Source of the DNA: Varroa destructor
Lineage: Eukaryota > Arthropoda > Arachnida > Mesostigmata > Varroidae
Direction of reading: 5' to 3'
DNA length: 64,000 bases
Assembly (NCBI RefSeq): GCF_002443255.2
Contig: NW_019211454.1
Location: forward strand, 52,890,118 to 52,954,117
The translations under genes were made by a program, and so were the position numbers. The notes below the pieces were generated by a model. That model was not told where the DNA came from, searched no databases, and saw nothing but the letters and a program-made list of their open reading frames with translations. Each line of letters starts with the position of its first letter. Position 1 is the first letter of the stretch. This document shows, one piece after another, positions 49,438-59,824 of the stretch.

Positions 49438-49803
49438 ATGCCGAGCGAAGTGATTCGATACGGCGAACGTAAACCGTTTAGCTACGTGCACGGCACCCTC
49501 CGCGGTGATCGATGGAGGGGTTCGCAGTTCCTCCACGCCGATCCTTACGGCAGTGCGCCAGTTCATCAAGTACACCAACATTCGAGCCTGATCAATTCTG
49601 GACAGAATTACTACAATGGCTTGCAACAGCAACAGCAGCAGCAGCAAGGCTCGCAGTCGCCCTATTATGTCGTGCACAGTACGGCATTTGGAACAATCTC
49701 CAGAGATATGGGATCTCGTCTGAACCTCGACAGCATTGGCCTTGCTAATTCTATGCATAATGTAGCTGCAGCAGGCAATCACATGATCGATGTTTGGAAA
49801 ACG
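49438..49803 (+). CDS. first coding exon of an unrecognised polyQ-containing protein
   Basis: ATG at 49438 has an in-frame TAG seven codons upstream, so it is the initiator. The 122-residue product begins MPSEVIRYGERKPFSYVHG, contains Tyr/His/Ser-rich disordered sequence and QQQQQQQQ, and ends NHMIDVWKT at a donor (AAAACG followed by GTACGG) in phase 0. Purine-N-pyrimidine codons dominate, with few rare-looking codons. A GC-rich block at about 46.0-49.0 kb lies upstream and may supply the promoter. I do not recognise the family; the segment looks like the unstructured N-terminus of a signalling or scaffold protein. Because it leaves in phase 0 on the plus strand, as does the Cip4-like exon at 10706, it could be an alternative first exon of that gene. 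That is inference. Confidence 0.58.
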
Positions 49804-51068
49804 GTACGGACATCTGTCAACATAACTAGATACCTACAATAACAATAACCCTGCTTTAATGCACTCGAAAATCAACTATTTTTACTCACTAATTTTTTAT
49901 CATGATTCCACCGCTATTACGAACGCTGTTACGCTGTAGACGAACACATTTTGACGGCTTTCTCCAAACGACTAATTAATCGAACTGTAAGCCATTTCGT
50001 GCATGCGAGAGGTTTTTTTTTAACTTTGCAGTACTAATCGTTCTTGAGTCAGACTCATCGAACGCGGACCTTAATGTTACCTTCTTGGAAGAACATCTAC
50101 TGAAATTCGGTCCCCCGCCAATACGTTATTGTCTCATTGCTTTTGGCCGAATTACCTCCAACCAGGAGATGATAGCGCAACATATCATTGTCGCCGCGCA
50201 TTACGCTTTTCACTATCTTAAACCACGTTAGTACGGAGCTAGCTCTATCCTTTAGAAGCGTATGCACACACACGACATTTTTCGTGGGTCACACGGGTCT
50301 CCAGCCATATATAATCATTATGACTGGCTTAGATATTAGCTGAAAATCACTTCGGAGTAGATTGCAGGCCTCCAAATTACAGGTCTAACTGGAACATACC
50401 GGTTCAGCCAGACGTCGTTGAAATGTGGCCGTTGTAGTGAAGAAGCTGGTCGCCAATTACGGCAAACGTGTTCCTCGGTACCCCTTTTTTACGGTCCTTC
50501 CTTTCATTATGGAAAGATTGTGCGCCTCATTTCTAAATTAGTCTTCTTTTCTAAAATTAAAAGAAAAGGAAACGACCAGAACAGAGGTCAAATGGAAGTA
50601 CCATAATAGCTATTTAACTGCTTTGCGTAACTGTTCTAAGAAAGAAGTCCTGTTAACTTTTCTTTTGTTAATAAACTTATAGTTTGTTAAACTACCAGTG
50701 TATCAGACGGCATGACGTGTTAAATATCCAAATTAAGTTGGAAGAAACGTGAAGACAACTGTCAGGGGCAGATATCTTTTTTTGACCTGTTTCGGTTATA
50801 TTCAGGTGTTTATTTACGAGTCCTATGGCGTTTTCTTCAACAGAGCCCCTACATATACTCCTCAGCATAGGATAGGAATCAGGAACCACTACCTATAAAG
50901 TCAACAAAGTATCAGTCATATCTGATAAAGATATCGATTTGGCCACAATTGTTTTATGAAATCGGTCATTGACACAACCCACCCACACAATTAAGGAAAA
51001 CTTACTTTCATAAGTAGCAGAGTAAAGTAACATAGCAGGGAGTCAACATAGAATTATTCGGTTATCTG
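49804..51068. other. no supported gene
   Basis: This stretch follows the donor at 49803 and is taken as the start of that gene's intron. Only short, composition-poor frames are present. Confidence 0.5.
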
Positions 51069-52107
51069 CTAGCCTCTACGTGTATCAGAGATAAATGAAT
51101 AATCGAAATTATTTCGAAAAACGCTAATAAGAGCGAATTGGCTTGTAGCAGCCAATCCATTTTCATCGGACTTATCTATCGTTGCGACGCTGAATACTGG
51201 ATCCGATTTATTTCGACGTAAACCCGTCAAGGTACTTCGTCTACCTTTGCAGCCGCTTCGTCTCCGTATCAAAAATCGATCTGTCGATTTAAGTGCGACT
51301 GATCCTAACACCAGCTATTGATTTCGCTCGCCGCTGTTAACGATATCTTCGTATCTTATTCATTGTTATCTCAATCGATTCCGAACAGATTCGCGAAGAT
51401 CGCAAAAAATGACGCGACTGTTTTTTTTGTCCCTAAAATACTGGCCTCCAAGTCCCGCTGTATTCGCTGGAGCACCGCTGCCATTGCAGTCGCAATCGCT
51501 TGCACCCATCGTGGCCACCGGTGGTCGCAGTTTTCGTTTACGCAACGGTTTTCTTTTCGCAGCAAGTGCTCGATTGGCGCCAAGTTAGAATCGATTCTTT
51601 GTATCGTTCGTTGTCCCATCCATACAGTCAACAACATAACGTCATTAGGCAGGGTAGCGATAGCATTATAAATGTATTTCTTTTTATGGAACAAGGATCA
51701 CGTAGGTGCTCCCAAATACAATGCAAGCAGCGTATCTATTTTTGGGCGTTTTTTTTTTTCTTTTATCGAACGCCCGCGGTGCCTCTTTGCGAATTTTCGA
51801 GTTCGATTGGATGATAAGCGCTTGTGGTAACGTTTTGCGCCATGCTACAGGTTGTGAGCCCCGTTGCTCGGGCTGCTACGTGGCAGCGGGCTACGGGACG
51901 ATCAGTATGTCTACTAGCCGTGCAGTGGCCGCGTCTGCTCCTCGTCGCGACGCCACAAATGTCTTGGGACGACTGCTCCAATGAGTCCCAGTTCCGTTGT
52001 GAGTCTTCGCCATAAAAGATGAACGGAGAACGGAGAAGCTGCAGCATTAAGTGGATGGGGAACGTCGTCTTGATAAAGTGCAAAAAGAACACGTGACGGA
52101 GTAGCAA
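51069..52107 (-). other. block of overlapping open frames, possible minus-strand coding DNA
   Basis: Three consecutive minus-strand frames cover most of this kilobase: 52107-51763 (…FIFYGEDSQRNWDSLEQS…), 51694-51371 (…YIYNAIATLPNDVMLLTVW…VASFFAIFANLFGID) and 51311-51069 (VLGSVALKSTDRFLIRRRS…FISDTRRG). Gaps between them are about 60-70 bases and lack convincing donor/acceptor pairs. The first is followed on the minus strand by an A-rich tract (AAAAGAAAAAAAAAAA). Plus-strand frames also stay open here. It could be exons with very short introns, a decayed gene, or simply a GC-richer stop-poor region. No family recognised. Confidence 0.22.
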
Positions 52108-54232
52108 CGATATACTAGAAAATCAAGTAGTTGAATATATCAATAATAGCTTCTAACAGCGACGAACCAGTTGTAAGCAAACAATTAGTTTATGGTACCG
52201 CTCGATTTAAGAAGTAACCGCGTTCTTGATTTCCGGCGTGATCAATTTGTCGGTGCCTGATGCCTGCCGCTTGTACTGCTGCACGCATATGGTAGCAGAA
52301 AAAAGGGATTAATAAGACAGCTGCAAGTGATTGTGTCTAGTTGCGTTTCACCTTCAGTTTTCCCATTATTATAATAATTATCCTAATTTACTTCAGATTA
52401 GATTTTCTTCGTTAAGCTGCTGCCTTAACTCAAGTTACATCTAGCCGATATTTGTTGTCCTGCTAGGTAGAGATATATAAACACCTTTCCATGGTAATGA
52501 GTGACATGAATTGGTGGACAGTGTATGTTCAATTAGATTAAATGGCCGGTCGTAGCTCGAAAAGAGATAGTCTATGATGAGGTATCGCAAAATGTTTATC
52601 AGTGCTTATATGGAAAAACTGCGTATGATATAGGGCATGTCTTGTATAGCCTAGTGTCGCAGTGAACCGTAAACAATGCTGAAAGCAGTAATGGTCATAA
52701 CGTAACGCTTAATCTCAAGAGCGGTCACCGGAATTTTAACCGAAATAAATTCTAGTTTACTGTCCGAAAAAACATTACGGTGATATCTTTTGAAAGCTTA
52801 AACTGGCCTACAGGGGGTTCGCACAATTTGAGCTATGTGTATAGTTGTTGAGCTGAACTATGACAAGAGACATCTGGTCATCGTCGGCATTACTGCCTTG
52901 TAGGTTACTTTCGACGCATGGCTAAAATGTAATATTTGATAACTGCTTTGTAATAGCGTGCGAGCGGCCGCTTAGATAAGTGGAAGGGAACACGGGAAGT
53001 TCTCAAAGTCTCATTTATTCAATATAATTTCCACATGCCCGACAGGAGCAACTGGAAACAGGTGAGCCTATAGTAGTACTAAGTGACAACCAACAACAAC
53101 GAGCACGAGAGCAAGCAGCGTATGAAGTCACAGTTACCCCAAATGGGAACACGGGGAAAAAACATAATTTTTTTTCAACACGGCGCGAACGAGCGGGTAC
53201 AAACGAAAGGCCAGTAGGCGAAAAGGCATCTTCTTGTTCGTACTGCTTCTGCAGGCGGCTTTTCTTACGACAACTTTTTGTAAGCGTTTTTCGTCCAGCC
53301 GATCTTGAAAGCCGTTGAGGCGTTTGCTGGCTACCAACCGTGGACACTCTGTCATGGATTCGGTCCTGGATCACCATACCATATATCATATGGCAAGGGC
53401 TCTTCGCTATCATGATCCACAAATGAAGTTACAAGTGTAATCGCATAGTATCCGCGTTGAACACAACGATACAGAGCTCATATAATCTAAATGTAGAAGA
53501 CCATTTCGCCTACTTTGCTTTGTTTTGTTTTCACAACAGCATTCATTGGCGTCTTCGTTGGGTTCATTCACATAGACTCTGGGATTCGCAGCGCGCTGCT
53601 ACGTCCTCGTGTTGTCGCGTTGGGTTGAAAAGCGGGAAGCGGATACCTGCTTCTGAAAGCCCGTAACGCTGGCAGTTAGCCCCGTTGATTGGACGATAAT
53701 TGGCAGCTATATCTATCCGGGTTATAGTAGCGTAGCCTATCATTGTTTCACTTATCACCGTGTGCTACGATGTGGTCTATGCGATCTGACCTTCGAATGT
53801 ATGGACTAACGAAAAACCAAGGTCAATTGTTCATATAACAACAATCGACTCGTCGTTGACGGCTTTGAGGCTTCCGTGTGTCCATGTTTCTAATGAGCAG
53901 TGTCAAACCACAGTTGGTATTGACCGAACTTCGTTGCGTAGACAATAGACGTCCATATTTTGTACTTCGTATATATACAAATAAACAGTCTGTATTGAGC
54001 GGCATTCGTTTCTCGCCGAAAAAGAAATAACCGTCAACACTAGCTAAGGTTCCATCGAAGAAAAGCAACGAAGACAGACGAGAAGTAGTTATTCTTCCGT
54101 TCATTGTAGATAATCTCCTCGTGCGTGTCGGCTCATTCAATATGTTTAGCTTTTGGAAATATTTTTTCGTTTTTCGAAATTCGATTGCGGTAACTGCTCG
54201 TGTTGTTACTGCCTTTTTGGTTTTCGGTGCTG

Positions 54233-54491
54233 TTACATGAAATGAATGAACCAGTTGACAGCTAACGAAGTTATCACGTGTCCTGAAGTGTCTGATGTCC
54301 GTCCTGTCCTATTTGACAGGCTGGAAATCGTCCCAACAGCCCCCAACGGGACAGCGCTACTTGCAGCGTCGATGAGGGTTCGGTCGGTGATGTATTGTGC
54401 CAGATCGGCCGGTGTGATGAATCCAAGATCACATCAGTTGCTTAATGATGGGAAATCAATGAGAACGTCGGAAACACAGAGAAGGAGATAA
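54233..54491. CDS. coding-like segment, strand unresolved
   Basis: Three protein-like frames overlap here. Plus strand 54246-54491: MNQLTANEVITCPEVSDVRP...LLNDGKSMRTSETQRRR. Minus strand, codon-aligned to it and ending at 54233: GFITPADLAQYITDRTLID, then SSAVPLGAVGTISSLSNR and a stop. Minus strand from an excellent acceptor (long pyrimidine run, CATCATTAAG) at 54440: TDVILDSSHRPIWHNTSPTE down to a stop at 54274, phase 1. The acceptor argues for the last reading as a terminal exon. The codon periodicity argues for one of the aligned pair. No family recognised. Base composition is higher in G+C than the flanks. Confidence 0.3.
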
Positions 54492-54742
54492 AAGAAAATA
54501 GAATAAATGACAGTGAATATAGTCACAAAAAAAAAGCAACGAGACTATTTAAACTAAGCGGCTGTCGGAATAAATAACGTTTCGATGTTTGTCGTTAACA
54601 TATAGTATCTCTATGCGTACTACCCCGACTAACTGACTGATTCAGAAGCAAGCGAATGTGATTGATTATGTTAAAACAATTTCGCTTTATAGTGCGAGTC
54701 CCGTGGAGTACAAAAATAGGGTTTTTTATTGTGTTTTTGCAT

Positions 54743-54769
54743 TTGTTGTTGTTGTTGTTGTTGTTGTTG
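54743..54769. repeat. (TTG)9 microsatellite
   Basis: Nine TTG units in non-coding DNA upstream (minus-strand sense) of the coding-like segment at 54.2-54.5 kb. Confidence 0.92.
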
Positions 54770-55556
54770 AAAATTAGAAGCGTCTGAAAACGTGGCTGAC
54801 TGCTGTAACGAGCAAATTGATTTTTCTTCGTGCCATAGTTAAAGCTCGCATAGTTCGATGCTTGCGTGCCGCCTGTTGAATTTACTGTGTTAGCTTAATT
54901 GCTGTGAACTCTTCATTTGACGATCCATATACGGTACTGAGAGGATACGTTATAGTAGTTACGCTCGGCTCAACAATACAGCGGGCAAACGAAGTTAGCC
55001 CCCTCTGTCATTTAACTATTAAAGCGTAGAAAATTACTACTAAAAAACGAGTTCGTTAATTCAGTACGGTCGTTATAGTTTCTCGTTAAATCCAGCGCGT
55101 GTGTAAAAGTCTATAATTGCACTGGAAAAAATACATCCTATCGACGGTAAAACGAGTGACGGACAAACTGCACAAGCAATAGAACTTGTACAGTTTGAAG
55201 GCATTTTGTTACTTCAATACAAGATAGGAAGCATCCTATCGCCTGCTGTGATTAAACCCTGACCATCGCAAACAAATTATGCTTCCCAGACGTCAACCTA
55301 CCTCTGGGTGATCAAACTATCCATCGTAGCAAGTGTTGATACAAAAAAGGTTAGGTAGAGAACCCATGGCGTAGAGTCTCATTGCGGAACAGGTTATTTC
55401 TTAATTGTAGGCCGACGGACACGACTTCCGTCGCCACCATTACAATCATGACTATTGTTGACACTGTGATTTTAGTAATTGACTGTAGTAGATGATAAAA
55501 GCGACAAGATGTAACCGGCTGGCACTCGGATGAATACTCTCATATCACTACTACGG

Positions 55557-55721
55557 CTACCAATATAGTGGCTCATAGTGTATAAAATTATTATCGGACA
55601 AAGTACGAATGGGACCGGGTGGTTTGACAAAATCTCTGGGACGCGCGCTGCTTTCTTGGGAAGCGTCGTTGCATCCGATACTCAAATTCTCTTTAGTTTT
55701 TTCTTGTCCAGGGGTCCCGAT
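55557..55721 (-). CDS. candidate terminal exon, unrecognised protein
   Basis: A strong acceptor on the minus strand (CCTGTGTCGTTATTTTTGAG) opens a phase-0 frame of 54 codons: IGTPGQEKTKENLSIGCND, ASQESSARPRDFVKPPGP, IRTLSDNNFIHYEPLYW and stop. Hydrophilic, Pro/Ser-rich, with a strong purine-N-pyrimidine codon pattern and a tail that looks like a linear-motif C-terminus. A plus-strand frame over the same bases ends at a good donor (GGCG followed by GTAAGT at 55756), so the opposite strand cannot be excluded. No upstream phase-0 partner was found. Confidence 0.38.
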   Translation of the reverse strand: MGTPGQEKTKENLSIGCNDASQESSARPRDFVKPPGPIRTLSDNNFIHYEPLYW

Positions 55722-56463
55722 CTCAAAAATAACGACACAGGGATAACAACACATCGGCGGTAAGTTGCATCGGGTTCCGACTCTGATTTTTTGGGCTCAG
55801 AGCTGCTCATGTTGTTATTGCAGATTTACGTTGATCGTTATCGTGTAACGGTCGCGAAAAAAAAAGAAACCCACCACGAAATGGAGGCCGTCTTTGGCTT
55901 TCAACGATGGTGAACAGCATTAGCAGCCACAGGGGCATCTAATATTAGCCCCTTTTTTATCTTTGGACCATGCCAGCTCGTGCGGACCACCGCAGCCATC
56001 TAACAGCGTTGCGTATTGCTGTTTCAAAAATGATCACCCGAAAATGCCCTGTTTGTTCGGGGTGCATATACATTAGCTACATATATTTCATAATAGTGTA
56101 TGATGGTTGTCGGGTTGCTGGCTGGTTTTGTCTTGTTTATCGGTTTACGTCCGTGCAGTCGTAATCGAGTCTAGGTGAGCACCAAATATCACGCTCGATT
56201 TATTTATTACCGATCGTTTGTTTGTCCATTTACCTATTAAAGTTTCCGTCGATATTATATAGGCAATCCGATTCGTAACGGGATCCAGTGAAATAATCAG
56301 CATACCGTATACGTATTGTTAACAGGTGGTATGCATACGTTGCGTTGTGAGAAAAGTATTGACCATTTTTCTAGCTAGATGGCAAAAGATAGAAGTTACC
56401 TATCTCGGGTAATGTAAGCCATGTTTTATTCGCATTGGTAGTAGATTCGCGAAAATATTCGGA

Positions 56464-56481
56464 AGGCCTTAATTAAGGCCT
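56464..56481. repeat. 18-bp perfect palindrome
   Basis: AGGCCTTAATTAAGGCCT is self-complementary without a spacer. It is short enough to be chance. Confidence 0.9.
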
Positions 56482-58000
56482 GAGGTAGAGTGCCTTAAGG
56501 ATAAGCGAAACTTCTACAAAGATTCGCCTAATTTTACGACGTTATCACGATAAAAGCGTACATGCTGCTCAGGCCTATAAAGATGCGTGACGTTTATGAT
56601 CAGGGTGTTTTATTAAAAGAAACGGTCCAAAGATAGATTTGTCGGTTTCATTCTGAAAATGCCGATCTAAATGGTACTTCTCGTGATGGCTGACCAATTA
56701 CGAAAGAAAAAAAATTGATGAAACTATTGCGAAAGTTAAGCAAGACCGATCCGTGAGTAGCCATGATATAGCCAAGGAACTAACATATTTACCATTAAAT
56801 CATTTTAAAGTGCTTCAAGAAAGGTGCACAAGCAATGTTTTGGCTGTGACACAGATAAATTTACTCGATCGTATTTTCATCCGCAAATATCTACAAAAAC
56901 GCAGTGGAGTCTGATCATTTCTAACGCGATCGACCACGGGTGATAAAGTGTGCTCCATAATCTGTCAGGATAGAAGCGGCAAAGAAAATGATGCCAAGTC
57001 CTTGATGAGAATGGCGAGAGATCGTGCATTATGAGCCGGTGCCGCTTGACAAAACGCCTGATCCGGATTTCTACTATCAACAGCTGACAAGCTTAGACTA
57101 GAACGGCTGACCACGGAAGGGATCGTATTCCGCCGTTACAATCTCAGACCAGATACATATTAAACTGTCCGGCAAGACTTAGTAATGTAACTTGAACAAT
57201 GGAAAAACATTGTTTCACTTCTGGCTTGGAAATAGCTATTCCTTTTCTCCACAGCCCAATATATAGGTAGCACGGCACGTGTCTGCTTTGAGTAATACCT
57301 ACGTTTTTGTAACGACCATGTGCATGTTATAAATATTTATTGTGCAATCATTATTGATCCAGTTAAGGAATCCCTAACGAAATCAACATTAGTAAAAAAT
57401 GTTTGTTTCTTGTGTTGTCTATTTTCGACTTAGTATCATTATAAACGCTACGTATAAAAACAATAATAAAAATGAAAAAAAAAATCTTGCTGCACATTGA
57501 CATGTGCTAGTACTCTTCCTCTATCGATCTGGTGGAAACAGCGCGTACGTTGAATTGACAACGACAACACAGCTCAGACGATGACTGATATCAGCAACCG
57601 TCATAAACACCATTATTGCCATAGTTAGTGACCATAATTGTGGTCTCACATCAGCTTAAAGGTCAAGCGTTCTTAATATCAATGTTTGCGTTGATCGCAC
57701 TGCGGAATGAAGCGGGTCGCTCAACTTGGATTTCTTCTGGCCAGGTTGTTGTCGTGTTCTTCACCGGTCGGTCGATTAGCTGGCTCGGAACTTTTTTTAG
57801 GGAAAAAGGAGGTGGTACGGGGGTGGTCAGAAGAATCACGTTGACCGTGCATTGTTTCGTGAGAGCGAATTATATATTGTAGCAGCATCGGCGATGGTGG
57901 GGTTAGCAGTGATACCAGCACAGGCTGTGCAGAACAATGCAGTAAGTCTTGAAGAACACTGAAGGTGATGCACCATGTCAAGGACAAATTATCATCAATC

Positions 58001-58020
58001 GCTGCTGCTGCTGCTGCTGC
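58001..58020. repeat. (GCT)n microsatellite
   Basis: Six to seven GCT units. Other CAG/CTG-class tracts occur at 8074-8094 and 36855-36871. Confidence 0.9.
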
Positions 58021-59769
58021 CAACCTTCACGCTATATGCAGCCTTATAATAGACTGTGCTGTATGTTCTACGCACGCGCTTTTATAAATCGTGCACAATG
58101 AACTGGCACGTGGTGCGTTGCAGTTCTGTTGCGAAAATTGCCGACATCCTTGTTGGAATAAAGATTTCGCCTTATTTCGGACATTGCCAAGCAATCGAAC
58201 TGCAGGGAAAGCCTTATCGTTAGTTGCTCCCACGAGACTGCGATTGTCGTTGAGTCCGAGTATAAGCTATCATGACTTGTGGTCCGGTCTGAAGATCTAA
58301 AACATTTCGGCTATTTTTGCAGTGTAAATTATATACTGGCAACTGTTAGGAAGAAAAAATTAACAAAAGTCAAAAATCGATCATGCAATGCAAACATGGA
58401 TGAATAATAATAAGTATCATAAGCGTCTCCCTGTAAATAGTAATACGCACGTATTTGCTTTGCACTTTCTTGACGATGATTCGTAGATCGTCTATCTATC
58501 TTTTTAAAGAGTATTTTTAGATTTTAAGGATAATTCAGGCACGTTTCTCTTTACTTGAGATAAAGTTGATTTGAGACCGTAAATAGACATTGTATTATTG
58601 AGCTGTGGGTTGCTCAATAGAACAAGCCGCTATCTTTTGTACGTAGATTATGATCAAACCCAAATTCTAGAATAGGCTCGTCCAATAAATGACCGACGTA
58701 ACATTTTAGTTATACTGGGGATAGAATGTCGTATTGAATTTAAACGTCTAATTTAAAGGTTTATCCATAATCTATCAGCTTGTTGCCAAAAGTACAGAAA
58801 AAAAGCGCTAGTGACTAAACGGGTAGATATCGCTTGGATGACAACCAGGAGCGTGTCCGATAGTACTCCGTTTTAAGGTTCTGATAAAAGCAAGCGCATG
58901 TTGCATAAACTTATGTGCGTAGAGAGGAGTCTACTCAATTACTGTTTATCCTGGTCCTTCTTCGGCCATTGGGTGTCTATTCATAGTTCCGAAAAACGCC
59001 CACTTTGTCGTTCGTTACATAAGTTCAGGACTCAGAACCTATGTGGTTGTTATGGTAATGCATAATGCTAATAATAACAATGACAGCTTAATAATCCTCC
59101 ATCCGTAAGTTGTTGCAACTCCCTATGAATCCTAGTTACGATACGATGCCGACGGTCGCCAGTTTTCTGTCAGACAATAGCTACACGGTAAGCAGGAGAG
59201 CTGCGAACCGTTGTATGGATTTGCCGATTTGCGTCACTACAATTATAATGTATCTAGTTGAAGCAGCTGGTGTTGTTATTAGTTTTTTTCCCATTCGTCT
59301 GTTAGTTGGTCTCTTCGCTCAATGTTTCCCCCAAATCCACTCAGTTTGTTCTTAGTGAACTAGCAGATATTAACTACCCCCGGTGCAGTGAACATGGCTG
59401 TAATACCACCATCGGCTGATCGCTGACTGGCCGGTGTACGGCGAACATAACTGTACATACTGAAAATCGAAGGCGAACGAATTTCGGTAGCTCGTATGTT
59501 TATGTCTGTATCTGTTCGCTCGCTTATCCCATCGACCAATGCAATATCTGGCCAAGTACCGGGAGGCGACCAAGTAGCGGTCACGCATGCCCTAATGTCG
59601 ACTGGACCGGCTGGCTTAAAAGGGAATGGTCACTGTATCATACTTGAACAGCAAATCTGGCAAATTTTCATTCTACTATTGCGGACTGTCTCTGAGAGAA
59701 TTTACTGATAAGTTACGTTCCTTTTTGGCGCGATTGCAGCTTCCGCTGTTTTCCTCCACGTTTTCACAG

Positions 59770-59771
<2 letters not shown>

Positions 59772-59821
<50 letters not shown>
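59772..59821. repeat. (AG)25 microsatellite
   Basis: Fifty bases of uninterrupted AG dinucleotide, the longest simple tract in the window. It lies in otherwise gene-free DNA, and the frames that read through it are artefacts. Confidence 0.97.

Positions 59822-59824
<3 letters not shown>

Noticed and set aside
53015..53422. 135-codon minus-strand frame and an overlapping 73-codon minus-strand frame
   Set aside because: Two frames compete, neither has a good acceptor and neither resembles a known family.
53823..54140. 105-codon minus-strand frame NEPTRTRRLSTMNGRITTSR…
   Set aside because: No usable acceptor with a pyrimidine tract and no partner. Composition alone was not sufficient.
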